From Rotaria sp. Silwood1 (lineage: Eukaryota; Rotifera; Eurotatoria; Philodinida; Philodinidae): DNA of 64,000 nt. This document shows, piece by piece, positions 36,506 through 48,905 of the stretch. The position numbers and the translations under genes are program-made. Below the pieces are notes generated by a model. It was not told where the DNA came from, did not search any database, and was given only the letters and a program-made list of their open reading frames with translations. The first letter of the stretch is position 1; every line of letters begins with the position of its first letter. The stretch covers positions 62,001 through 126,000 of the forward strand of contig CAJNOP010000353.1 of assembly GCA_905250075.1 (NCBI GenBank). The letters run 5' to 3'.

Positions 36506-38021
36506 TATGTATCGACATTTAGCGGATTTTCATACCAGAAAAAAAGTTTATAAAGATGCTCTGACATATATGAATGAAACGATCGAACTGCTTAAAGAAC
36601 AATTACTGTCAACATCGTTTGGTACTGATGTTATAACGATACAAGACAAGATAAATGCCACATGAATCATTACTAGTCTTCGTCGTCTTGGTAAGTGCTA
36701 CATGTACCTAGACGAAATATTGAACTCTTCTCAAAATGATCAAGATTGCAATGGAACAGCGCTTAATATTTATATGAAATTCTTGTCATACGATAAAGAA
36801 CTGGAAAAAGAAGTTGTTGTACTTTATAGGAAGTTACGCGATTACTATGAGGATATCAGTGATTATAATCAAGCAATCAGTTGTTTTTAAAAAACCATTA
36901 GCTCAGAACAGCCATCGATCAGTGATTTGTGCCAATTTGATAGATTGTATGACGTGTGCAACAAACCGAGTGAAGCCGAGAAAGCTTCAAGAGACTATTA
37001 GCTAAATTGCTCGTGTCAGAGCAAAAATACTTCAGACCGATAGAAAAAAGAGGCTTGATCCATGACGAAACGCTGCGGATAGGGAACAGTAGTTGTTCAC
37101 AAGTTCTAGCAAGAGCGGCAACGATGGGTTCAATTGTAACATGATTGATTCTTCGAATGAATTTTGCAGAAGGGTAATCAGAACTTCTCAGTGTAAAGGC
37201 ATGGTTGATTCAAATGTCGATGACGAAGATTCAGGTCAGTTAAAGTATAATAATGTCTAATAATAAAATATATCGATTGTACATTACTGTAGGTGATGAT
37301 TCTTCTCATATCGAGCCATGACAAGTGCCTACCTCAAGATTGATGAGTCTCAAATGGCAACGATATACTATGAAACAGATATAAAACAACGTACATGAGA
37401 TCAATTGATCCAAAACATCATTACGATGCAATTGGAAACGATTGATTAGTCCTCGTACTTATACCACTAATAGAGTATAGTGCTTTTTCTGCCGAAACTA
37501 TTTTCCATTTTGACTGATCAAATGAAAACCACTATTACTCTGGACGATGTCAAGGTATCGACATTGGGTGATACGTTCATTCAATGCACTCGTATTCACG
37601 ATCAATCCTCGTCTCATATCAAAGCTATCGTAACTTACTGGAGAGCTTTTGTCGCGGATGCCTCTATGACAAAAAGTATTGACGACAAGTTAACAAAAAC
37701 AATTTGATTATTAGGATGAATAGAATACGTAATATTTTCGTATGTTATGAACTCTAGCTACAAGTAATTGTTGAAGCTTACGCGGAACTGATGTTGCCCA
37801 AAGATGCAATCCAAAGGCGTTTGAAATTGGCAGCAATGTATCGAGATAATGAAATCGATGATGTCAAAGATGAATATGGTGACCATGACACCAGTAATAA
37901 ATCACGTATCAAATCTCTACGATACTACACTGAACTGCTAACAACAAACAATGATTATGAAATCATCAAACGAATAAGATTCGTTTTCATTCGATTTCAC
38001 TATAGTGAACAAAATTTCTGA
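36505..38021 (+). pseudogene. TPR-repeat protein, decayed
   Basis: Successive coding-like pieces resemble tetratricopeptide repeats of the kinesin-light-chain type: 36508-36662 (RHLADFHTRKKVYKDALTYM), 36680-36780 (LGKCYMYLDEI), 36800-36890 (LYRKLRDYYEDISDYNQAIS) and 37760-37990 (IQRRLKLAAMYRDNEID..., YYTELLTTNNDYE). They are separated by a TGA at 36663-36665, a TAA at 36888-36890 and several frame changes. TPRs are protein-interaction scaffolds; any further domain is not recognisable. The 5' part is duplicated in inverted orientation just upstream. Some interruptions could be introns, but not all show splice sites. Confidence 0.6.
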
Positions 38022-38606
38022 TCACATCAAGTCGATTGCGTCTCACAATTTTTCTAAATAAAAACACGCTCTATTCCAAATGGGAACAAAATATGATATA
38101 CAAGATACATGTTCGTGAGCGTTCGCTATTTTCGCAAATATTTCTCATATTTGAGATCTGATTTCTAAACTAATTCTATCGGCTATTAGGACCAACTGTC
38201 ACTAACTGCATATAAATTTCATAAATTCGCTTCGTGTGTTTCTAGTTGTATATTTTAGCAAATGAACAATGCATAGCTCTCATCAGAATTACGCCTCATG
38301 AGCTATAAAATAATCTCTTTCTCGTTCTATTCAAAGTAGTTAGATGGCTGTAGACATTAGGAACATTTTACTTCCATAAACCAGGATCAAAATAGCGCTA
38401 TTTCGTTTTATTCTTTCAAGCAAGAATTTTCTAAGCAGTATGATTATCAACTGTATGATCAATTATCATTACTATGAGACAATACAACGATTGTATTATA
38501 TTAAAAAAAGAGTGCGATAAAAATAAAAGTATTTGAAAGAGTCACTACTTTTTCGGAATGCAGTACGAAATGAAAATCTATCTAGTTTGATTAAAGTTAT
38601 TTCAAT

Positions 38607-40754
38607 CTATTGAATATGACAAATAATTTGCGGTCCATCGTCATCTTCATCACCAGCCTGTTTAACTCTGACACCAGCAACAGTCGTTGATCCTTCTAGA
38701 AATTCTGATGGGAATTGTTTTCGAATGAATTCTGTTGCTGGTTTGTGGAATTGTTCATAGAAGTTTATGTAAACTTGATTCTTTTTTTCAATAGATAAGC
38801 GAACATAGTCAGGATTGTTCTTGATAACAATGGATTCGAAACCCTCAACATAAAATTCCAGAGTCTTTTCAATCTCAATTGCTGCCGGTCGATGTTTTGG
38901 ATCATTGGCTGTACATCGAGTGATGAGATCTTGAAAGATTGGACTCTCTTCTTGAAAGAGAATCTTTTCTTGAGCAAGCATTCGAAAATTGTGCTGTTTT
39001 TCAGTAAAGAGTTCATTCAAAGTTAGGCCAAACATGAAAATATCCAGTTTTTGATCATATGTATCACTGTAAAATTCTGGTGGCAAGTAAGATTGACAGC
39101 CGACACGCGTATGCTGATTCAATGGGTCAGCAACGCGTGCAATACCCATATCACCAATCTTGCATGTGTATTGTTGATTAACCAAAATATTATCTGGTCG
39201 AATGTCTCGATGAATCATGTGATGATCATGAATTTTTCGCATCGCACTAGCAATCTGTTTGGCCATATTCACTTTTTGCTGTAGACATAGTTTGGTTTTA
39301 CTCTTGATTACACTTGTTAAACTACCGCGTGACATATATTCCATGATGATCATGTAAACTGTTTTGTTTCCCTGTCGACCCCCAGCATATCCATACGTTT
39401 TGAGAATGTAACCACCAGATAATTCTATGTAAGCAGACACTTCCTTGGCAAAACTTTTCTCTAGAGAATTAGGCTCTTTGCTATCAGGCACGACAATTAT
39501 TTTACAGGCTACTGGACGATTTTTTGATATCCATCGAGCCTTATGAACAGCACCTTGAAAGCAATCAATCGTTCAACAGATTGAAAATATAGAAACACTT
39601 ACCAAAATTACCACTGCCCAATTTTTCACCCAGTTCAATATCATTTATAGATATCTGTACGATCACTCGACGAGAATTAAGAATCAATGGATGTGTCAAT
39701 TTGTGATCATTAGTTGTGACACCTGTAGTAGCACATTTTAAACACAAATCATAGTCTGGACACGAATCACATTTGAAACGTAATCCAACAAAGTCTGAAA
39801 CTTTGCATCCGTCACAGATAACCGATTTGTTTACTTCTTTGACATAGAATTCTTTTAGTTTCTCGATGGTTACATCATCATTTGATACAGTCCGACCAAA
39901 GAGTTCGTTTGGTAAACGGAAATGGACAAGTAAATGTCCACTCTTATGTTTTTTGGGTTCGGCACGACGTTCAAAACATCCAGCACATAGATTGAAATTA
40001 TCACATTGCAAACATTTGTAACGATCATCGCGTATAGGATTATCTCCGCATTCCTCACATGTGACATTGTGCAATTCTTGTCCATCGTCTTCACCACCCC
40101 TTTTTGTTCCTTGAACAAGTTGTGTTAGGATTTGTTGCATTAGAGCCGTTTGAGCTTCATCAGAATGCTTACCAGAGCTTCTATCTGAAATCGATCGGTA
40201 TAGATGCGGCATTATTCTTTGGAAATAGTTCTCAAAAGAAAAGTTTTCTCCTACCTGATTTACGTCCAGGTGTCTGTGAAACAGCATTATGAAAGATTTT
40301 CTTGTCACCAGTCGTTGTTGATGGAGGGCCTGATAAAAATGAAAATAGTTATTTCATCAAATCAACGCCACATATTAATTTACTCTTGTTTTCTTTTGCA
40401 CCTCTGGTAGCCGAATATTCGGAAGTCGCGTTTTTAAGAAATTGTTCACATTCCTTTTTCGTCCCTACAGAAAATCTCATATAGACAATTCTGATTTGCA
40501 AATAATGTTGCTGTACCAGTAGCAATCACTGTCCCCCGACGAGTTTTGCCATTGATCTTAACTGGATACACTTGACTTACATGAACGGTATCAGATGGGT
40601 CTTGCACACATTGCTGAGAAACAACTTCCAAGACATCATCAGTCCCCAAACGAAACACACAGTATTGTTCCTCACTATGTTTGTTTTTTCCTTCAATTAA
40701 AAAAAGTTATGTGATTCGATCAAGAGTTCAGTTCTAGTATCACGTACCAGACAT
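38607..40754 (-). CDS. Protein kinase with two ZZ-type zinc fingers
   Basis: Five exons: 40754-40748, 40690-40469, 40329-40255, 40184-39603 and 39553-38607; introns are 49-139 nt with GT/AG ends and all phases agree, giving 610 residues. Residues 1-100 are not recognised. ZZ finger 1 spans about 144-190 (CEECGDNPIRDDRYKCLQC...CAGC...H) and ZZ finger 2 about 225-270 (CDGCKVSDFVGLRFKCDSC...CLKC...H); each binds two zinc ions in this family. The kinase domain starts near 284: glycine loop GSGNFGAVHKARW, ATP-binding Lys313 (VACK), catalytic HRD at 410-412 (HRDIRPDNILV), DMG in place of DFG at 430-432 with the metal-binding Asp kept, then PPEF. It is likely an active Ser/Thr or TKL-type kinase in the cytosol; substrates are unknown. 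The first exon is only 7 nt. Confidence 0.9.
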
Positions 40755-41067
40755 GGTATTCAAGAATTCTGTTTAAAGGGTTGGATCAGTAGTTATCTTT
40801 GTTTAAACGCACTTCCTTTCTATTTCGAACTTTTTATTGTCTCACCTACAATAAGAAAAAAAAAGTAACATTGTAAAAACAGGCACACATAAACATGTTT
40901 GCATGTTGGTTTTTTCCACTATGCGTCATTATATTCATCAAATATTTGCATTGCAATTGCAAGCACTTCTTTTACTTTTTCTTTTCTTATTTTATTGGAC
41001 AGGCACAATGATGATGCAAAAAGAAAAATATACGACCGATGAATTTTCATCAACAGAATGGTTTTAA

Positions 41068-41138
41068 GGGTGTGAATATGGATGGGATTGATGACGATGC
41101 TTCCCTTGTACACAAACACTACATATACCCATACCCTC
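41068..41138. repeat. Telomere-like hairpin H12 (degenerate)
   Basis: GGGTGTGAATATGGATGGG, a long spacer, then ACACTACATATACCCATACCC. It lies about 310 bp upstream of the kinase start codon. Confidence 0.65.
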
Positions 41139-41144
41139 AACTTA

Positions 41145-42955
41145 TGTCCTAATGAGAGAAGCAGTATTTTTTGTGGAAAATATAATTAATTTAGCCAACA
41201 AGAATATCATATAGATTTGTGGATAAAATAAAATAGGTTTGCTTTATTCAAAACAATCATAAAAGTCATATTCGTCAGTATATTACGTTTTGAGTTTGAT
41301 ACAATAGTTTTCAAGCCTTTGTTGAAGTCATTCATCGTTTTCATTTATTTGTTTTCATAAGACATTCATTCATTTAAATGCGTCAAAAAAGGAGCTAGAA
41401 GGAAACAAGTGAAAAAGAAGATATTTTATGATTCCCACTTTTTCTCGCCATGCAATATAGTATAAGTGAAATATGCATTTCAAAATAATTCGCAATTGGA
41501 TGATTATATAGAAGTTATGTTTGATCAAGTTGAAAATTACCTGTTTTTATTATTTATTTATTTTCAATCTACATGTTTAAGTTACATATGATACATTTGA
41601 GATGAAATCCAAATTCATTGATCGTACGAAGATCTTGATTTCAAAGTGAGTGAAATAGTTGAATAGAATTCTCATACGCACTATTTATTAGTTTTGGGGA
41701 CTTCGAGTATCTCTTAGATACAACTCGTGCATCATGAATAACCGAATAATTGATTAAAACTCTCTTTCGTTTGATTTACTTTCTATACATATAATGATCT
41801 CTAAAAAAAAAGATGATAGACTTGATTTTAGAAGTGTAAAATATAATTGAACAAAAGCATTGTGAAAGGTGTTCATCACTCAAACGATGTTGATTCATTT
41901 TATCCATGGAAATGTGAACATCGAATTCCATAACAAAGTTAAACAAGTCCTAGTTCTGACTATACATTTCCTGTCGTGTGTTTGATGAAATAAAAAAGGA
42001 AAGCATGAACTTAGTGAAGTATGAAATATGTGGACACATTTCTTTCTAGAACCATTTAATAGTCGAGCGACAACGAATTTCATCCAAGGTGTGCATCTTT
42101 TCGTTATAATTGAGCCAATATTCGAACAGTACTTTTGTTTGCGCTTTTGTCTGTATTGTGATTTGCAGTGCGGCTATTATCAGAAAGTTTTCTTATACGT
42201 AAAAGTCAGTGAAATACTCGAATCAAATCCTCCTTTGAATATTTCATTTTTTTATGCTATATTTTGTCGTCTTCAACAGGAAGTCCTAGAATATGCCATG
42301 AACTTAGTATTTGAACTGAGTCCTATTCGGATTAATTCAATTTTTATATGACCTATTGTCGTTCGTAAATAAAGATGTGTACTTTTTAGGCAACTCAATC
42401 TTTGAATCAAATATTGAGTCGGGTTATTCAGTGTTTGTCTGATCATGAATTCTTTCATCATTGGAAGAATTTTTCTATCTACCAATAAGATAGTTAAAAA
42501 ACACCTTAAGTTGTTATTATTTATTCGCATCTGACTTAATTTTATTGCATTTGATAAATTATCTATCGTCAATTCAAAAATACAAATATGACTGAATCAA
42601 AAATAAATAGGTTTAAAGGCTTTGTGTTTCTTACAATTCAATCTTCTGTGTGTAGATTGACAAAGTTACTTTGAAGTGAGCGAAGTATTTGATTGGTACA
42701 TTATAAAAAAGACTAGGTAACTTATGATGGCAACCATTAACCTTATAATAATGACAAATAGTCGTTTCATTCTGGGCATCAACAGTTACATATAGACGAT
42801 ACGATCTCCACGAATTTCTACTCGAAATATAGATCGTCTATGAACATTTATTTTACTGCGTTTTCCTTTGCTACTAAAGTTTCTATTTTGATTTGATATA
42901 TTCGTCTCCTCTTATGTGTCTCCAAATTTATCTTAATAAATATTAATTGATAAGG
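41145..42955. other. No gene recognised
   Basis: AT-rich; open frames near 42028-42351 and 42273-42572 overlap on opposite strands and carry no known motif. Confidence 0.4.
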
Positions 42956-42962
42956 GCAACAG

Positions 42963-43500
42963 TGAATGACCTGCAGTTTTCACCTAATGAAAGAGGAGAA
43001 GTCGGGATATCTTTTTTTTCCTCGTTAATTTATAAGACGAAATCCTTTTAAAACTAATCATTTTCAAAAAGCATGCAAACAAATGCATGAAAAGGATCTA
43101 CCATCAAAATGAAATTTTGGTTTGGGTCTTGGATTTGGATAGAAGGACTTCAAATCTATCGTTCAAGATAGAAGTTGTTATGATAACAAGTGCAAGAAAT
43201 TAGTAAAAAATTAGCAACACTCTCAATCACCTGCGTATGTAAATTCTTGAATCTATCTGTTCAATGTTAGACTTGAGTAAGAGAACCATTTGTGTTTTAT
43301 CTTGAACTAGAGATCTGAACTCCCTCTATCTAAATTGAAGGTCAATATCAAAATTTCATCTAGTTGGTAGGTCATTCCAATGCATTCTTTAGCATGATTT
43401 TCGAAAATGATTAGTTTTAAAAGGATTTCGTCTTATATATTATGGGGAAAAAAGATATCCTGACTTCTCCTCTTTCCATTGATGAAAATCGCAGATCGTT
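42963..43500. repeat. Long foldback (inverted repeat), ~540 bp
   Basis: The left arm 42963-43178 pairs with the right arm 43291-43500. Shared blocks are GAAAGAGGAGAAGTC(G/A)GGATATC, AAGACGAAATCCTTTTAAAA, CTAATCATTTTC, ATGAAATTTTG and TTCAAGATA. The central ~110 bp is unpaired. The total length is close to the foldback at 10401-10950, but I see no sequence similarity. Non-coding. Confidence 0.85.
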
Positions 43501-43509
43501 AATAAAGAT

Positions 43510-45420
43510 CTCCAAACTGGACCCGATTTCGGTTCCGTCAGAACCGGAACTAGTAGCGGGACTAAACCTTTTTCAGACTGGTCCCCGCCAGTCTTTATAA
43601 AAAGTATATAATATACTCTTATATTAATTTTTTGATCTGATTATAGACGTTTAATCAACTATTTTTAGTTGCTATTGCTATAAGAGTCTTTACTGATTAC
43701 GAATCTATTTCCAAGAATTGGAATTTCCCACTTGTATAGGTTTTTGAATATATATGAAGACAAAAAAAACACTATATAAATAAATTTTATTCATTCACCG
43801 TTAGTTCATATCTTTATTTATTAACTTAACAAACGACAAATAGATATATGTCGGCGTTATTTCTTTTCCTCAGTGGTAATTGCTCTTTAGAGTCTAGAGC
43901 GAGTTGAACTTTTCAAGTCTGACTCGATCCGACAGATTTTAACTCAAAACCGACCATGGTTCGGACTGGGTGGTAGGACTCTATCGTACTTCAAGATAAA
44001 TAATCATTTCTACACTACTTTTATGGGCAAACATGGCATCATCGACCACAAACAATAATAACCAAAGTTCAAAAGATGATGAAAAATAAAGTTTCAGCTA
44101 TTGCATTTGTGAAGTGTGCTTCTGAGATTTCTTATATGAATATAACTTGCAATCCTTTAGATCTGAATTTTGCCATATTAAATTGATCCTCAGAGTAGCA
44201 TTTAGTCAAGGATGCTCGTGTTGACTTTGTATTCTTTCAAGAACTACTAGTTTTAAGAAATTTTTTTGAGTCACATGATTGGAATCAGAAAATTGACTGG
44301 AAAAATGTGTGCCGTATATCTGTTAAATTGAGAGTATATCATTCCGAAGATATTGATTTTATGAACTACAGATCACCCATATTTATGAAAAAAAAAGTAA
44401 CGCATACTACAAAAAATTCGTTGAATCTCGAAAAGGTTCGATTTTATCTAATCAATCATACGTTGAATAATGTCTCATGTATTTCGACATGCAACTCTGA
44501 CTTAGTTTTATGTTGAAAACGCGATCACTACAAGTAGATTGAATGCCAAGGAGATGTGTTTGGAAGAAAATGTTAAAGATAGATTTTTCTTCTACAGAGC
44601 GCTTTCTAAAACCTTTATTTCTTGAGGTATAAAAACTGAAATAGAGGATTCTTTATTGCATCTCGACAGAGAACACTTCATAACATATATATCAATGAAC
44701 CACAGTTTCTTTCTTCTTTAAGAGAAGGTACATAGATATAAATGGCTTCAGCAACATCTTTCTCTTGCATACCTATAAAAATTTGAGCCACAAAAACAAG
44801 AGTATTTGTTGATGCTACTATTGCTAAACGATCAACGATTATCACCAAAAAAAAACAATGAACGAACTGAATAGGTTCTAATATTCTTCACAAACATAAA
44901 TTTTTAGTTGATAAACGCTCCTAAGTTGGTGCAAATCGTTGTAGAAAAAAATAAATTTATTTACGTAAAATCATAGATGGGTTTGCTTAACTAGAAAATC
45001 TTTCGCTGTATCTGATTAGTCTGGTGAAATACGTGATGAATGTAGTTTATTGACAAGCTTCAGTAATAATACGCCACTATTAACAACTGAAAAAAGAAAA
45101 TAAAACAAAAATAAAATTGGTAAATAGAATACAAAAATCGATCTATTATTCACTATTATGAAATGGCATTCTACCTGTGGACATTTCAACACTTCAGATA
45201 TCAACTTAGATATGGATTATTATAGTGGAGGGTGTTGTTTAAAGTCTTACTTCAAGTCTACAAATGATTGGATGTACAAGTACAACATTAGGACTTGTGT
45301 ATCATAAAATTCATTATTTTATTATATGAAATAAATATCTCTTACCAACATTATCTTCTGTATAAATGTGAAGGCTAGCAAGATTTTTTGATGTAAGAAA
45401 ATCAGTAATTTTTATTTGCG
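43510..45420. other. No gene recognised
   Basis: Just after the foldback, 43515-44000 has a GC-richer rim on both sides (GGACCCGATTTCGGTTCCG near 43519 and CGGACTGGGTGG near 43963), perhaps the edges of a small element, but no clean terminal repeat is visible. The remainder is AT-rich. Confidence 0.35.
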
Positions 45421-45424
45421 TTTA

Positions 45425-45605
45425 ACATCGAGTAAACCGGCAAACATAGTTCGCAAAACAATCATTTTATCCTCTTGAATTGATAAGAATAGTAGTTATT
45501 TTAATATCTCGACGTAAAATATGATTTTCATGTAAATATTGTAAATCTTCTAGAAGTTGCCGAGTACAATATCTTATAACAGGCGCTTGAAATCGTTTAA
45601 TCTTT
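45425..45605 (-). pseudogene. Protein kinase domain fragment (MAP3K-like)
   Basis: About 37 codons read VIRYCTRQLLEDLQYLHENH and continue ILRRDIK...ILIN, matching subdomains VIa-VIb of Ste11/MEKK-type kinases. The catalytic HRD is changed to RRD, the invariant Asn after DIK is lost (ITTILIN), and TAA follows. No remaining kinase lobes are recognisable nearby. The upstream edge abuts a telomere-like hairpin at 45612. Confidence 0.6.
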
Positions 45606-45611
45606 GAAAGA

Positions 45612-45675
45612 TGTGTTTGTGGGTGTGGGTGTGGTTGTACATAATGATTTTACCCAGACCGAGATCCACACCCTC
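45612..45675. repeat. Telomere-like hairpin H13
   Basis: GTGTTTGTGGGTGTGGGTGTGG, spacer TTGTACATAATGATTTTA, then CCCAGACCGAGATCCACACCC. It sits directly at the edge of the kinase relic. Confidence 0.85.
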
Positions 45676-46624
45676 ATAATCTAAATTAATACAATTTGTA
45701 CACTGGTATACTAAGAAGATAAATATAGAGACTGATTAGAGTCAACATTCTATAATCATAAAAACGAAATATAGAAATGCAAATATGAAAAAAACACCTA
45801 TAAACAACGAATTCAATGAGACATTTCAAAAGAATCATGACATGTTACACTTTTCAAATATTTTTAAAATCATTTTCAGCAAAAATGAATAGAAATTCAA
45901 TATACGAATAAAACTGAAGCAAATCCATAGATCGTGATATATCTATTTTTAATTGCAACCAACTCATTGAATAATAAGAAACTTTTCAGTCAATTCAATT
46001 AAAATCAATTTATAGATCTTTTCAAAATGTTCTAAGTCAACTCAATTCAACTCATACATTCAGAAAACATTTTCTAAGTTCAAGTCATGCATTGAATTAC
46101 TCATATTTCAAGACATGCTGTTCATTTTTTGATAATTAATATTAACAGTATGATGCAAGAACCTTAAATTAGCAGTTATCAGAGAGATAATTTCACTAGT
46201 CTATATTGATTATTTACGAATACTAAAAGATCGATTGGTAAATAGATTTTCCAATAGAATCGCTACTCTCTTTCGACTAAATGATCCGATCCAGGTAATT
46301 TTACATTGGTAATTCATATTGATAAGCAACAAACGAAACCAGAAATGACTATTTCATATTGTTTTTCATCAAATGCGAGGTCAGCTCCTTGATTACAAAT
46401 GTTGCAACCGCCGCTACAATATATGTCTCGCTACTTTAATGAATAGGATTTGTAATTGCATTCATTTGTATTGCACATGTTTCTTTTCTGTGTCAACAAA
46501 TAATTACACAGTCATGATTTCGGATGATGCTACATGAGCAATAAAGAAACATTGACGGAAAGAAATATACATTTTGATGTACCTTCACTGTAACAAAAAT
46601 ACTTTTTAGGATTAAGCAACACTA

Positions 46625-46819
46625 ATGTCTGAAAAGATTGTTTTATCTCTTTTGACATTACCTGTCGAGTTTGTTTACCGCATTCTGGACAATCTCGATA
46701 ATTTTACAATTTTGTGTTCGGTTCGTAACGTATGCGGCAGAGTCAATGAGATCACTGACACATATCGTCGATATCAGGTAAGTTTAAATATTATCAGCAA
46801 GTCAGACTTCTATCATTGA
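46625..46819 (+). pseudogene. F-box N-terminal fragment
   Basis: From ATG 46625 the frame reads LTLPVEFVYRILDNLDNF, an F-box start, and ends RRYQVSLNIISKSDFYH before TGA. A strong donor, CAG|GTAAGT at 46777/46778, would end a phase-0 first exon of 51 codons, but VSLNIISKSDFY also resembles how I recall this family continuing. F-box plus 28-residue LRR architecture is plausible with the LRR exons at 48906-51053 on the same strand, but the 2 kb between them show no linking exons. Confidence 0.6.
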
Positions 46820-48905
46820 CTAATTTAGTAGTCTGTTTAATGCATAAGCTTTTAAGTTATTTTAGTTGTTGATTTTCGAATAGTGGAAATTCGAGAATAA
46901 TATTTTTCATTTCAACGTATGCTTACTATAAAAAAACAGAATAGACTACTTTGTATAAGCAATGTCCAGATATCTTGTTGAATTTTCTACATTATCTAAT
47001 TTCAATATCTGACTGGATAGAAAAAATAGTTGATCTATAGTTAGAACGCATTAAACGTATTTACGTACAAGGATTTTACTAGAAGAAATATGCAATGAAT
47101 TGAATGACATAGAAGATGCTCCATTAATTTTCATTAAATCAGCAAAGCCATCAAAAGAAAGTAAACACGATTCAAAAACGTTTAAAATCCTCAGATAGTA
47201 TAAGAGTTGTTAGAACTTAAATAACTTGAAACATTCACTCAATGAATATAAGTAGAAGAGATCCTTATCGTTCAAGAAAATGAATAAGTAGCAATTTTAG
47301 TTCACTAATCCTTATCAGATAAAAAATGGCCATCCTAAATGAAACAAATATAAGTCTTGTAAAATGATGAATCTGTTGTTTTTCTACATGATTCAGATGA
47401 TTGGAACGATCGTTCTACTAACCATCTACATATTTTTGTGCTGAATGCCCATGTGACTCCACAAATATGCCTATTAGTTTTCAAAACAGGTGGAATTAAA
47501 ATATCACATGTATATTTATTGCGTAAATGATAAACTGATATCTGGATAATATAGGAGAGAAGCTTGGATTCTTTCTTCACATTCAATGACATTCCTACCA
47601 ATACCTTCATCCTTGTTTAAATCTATTATCTTTGTTTTCGATTTGAATGAATTATTGTTTTAAAAATGTTGCCAATACGATTAGACTTTCATAACTCGTT
47701 AATTCGTACTCGCTACTTAAAAATTGAAAGATATCCTTTCTTCTAGTTTGTACGATTTTTAATGTCGTAAATTATATTGATATATTATTTTTCGTCCTGA
47801 ATCTTAGTTCTATTATTTTTTTTCTCTCAACTGTTATTTTGTGACATAAAGAAGCTAGATGAATTTGCATTCTTTTAATCAAGAGTCGATTGACTTGTGA
47901 TATTGAAATTATACAATCTACGTATTCATTCTATATTCAAAGCGAAAACATTCAAATAACCTCTATTTCTATCTCATAGCCATTGATATGATACGAGGAT
48001 ACAATTAAGCAAATAAAATTAAAAATCAATACCTCGTCGAAGTCTCATGCTGTATTCTCTTTTATGAGATAAAAGACTCAGTTTCTGAAATTAAAAAATT
48101 TTGTTTTCCTCTCATAGTTGGACAATAAGTCTATTTTCATTTAAATAAAACTGTATTTCGGAATTTTCCATACGAGAAAAACCGAATATATATCTGTTTG
48201 GCTCTATCTATCAATGCAGACACACTGAAATGATGATCTACAAAACAAGATGAACTACCGATACGATATCTTCCAGGAGTAGACTAATTAGTGCATAAGA
48301 ACTCATCAGTAGAAGTAGTAATACAACTGAAAACTAGTTGTATTATAATAATGAACTCCTAGGAGCTGTTCTGAAAAGCATTGTAAGTATACCGTGACAA
48401 ACGTGTAGTGCCCAACTGGTTGTCCGAACCGTTTGCGATGACTAATATGTACTTCACTTGTTATTCTCACTGATCAGACTACAAATATCACAGATTTCTA
48501 TTGCAACATAAGAAAATAAAGTCGAAAAAGTTTTCTACTAACAAACCGAGAAAAATGATATTTGAACGTCGTTTCTCTTTTCCGTTTTGAACCAAGCACA
48601 GAAGCAAAAATATCTACTTTCCAAATAGGCTCTTATTACACTCGACTTTTCTCGAAAGAATTCCCAACATAGAGAGCTACGGCTTCCTCTCACTTCTATC
48701 GCTACTAAAAAAGTAAGATTCTGTTAGCTTTTGATCGCGCTCTTGCAACTGACCCTTTTCACACGGACACCAACTACAATCTATTTTTCCTGGTCTCAAA
48801 CAAAGAAATTCACAGGGCCAATCACTAGCCAATTCGATTACCAAAAGTCAGGTACTATACTCAATAAACATTTATAACAGTTCTAATTAACTTCGATTGC
48901 CACAG
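46820..48905. other. Gap between F-box fragment and LRR exons
   Basis: I see no confident exon. A degenerate LRR-like piece with its own donor lies at about 48750-48840 (acceptor context TTTTTCACACGG, then LRR-like codons). A perfect 9-bp stem, AATACAACT/AGTTGTATT, is near 48319-48345. Confidence 0.4.
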
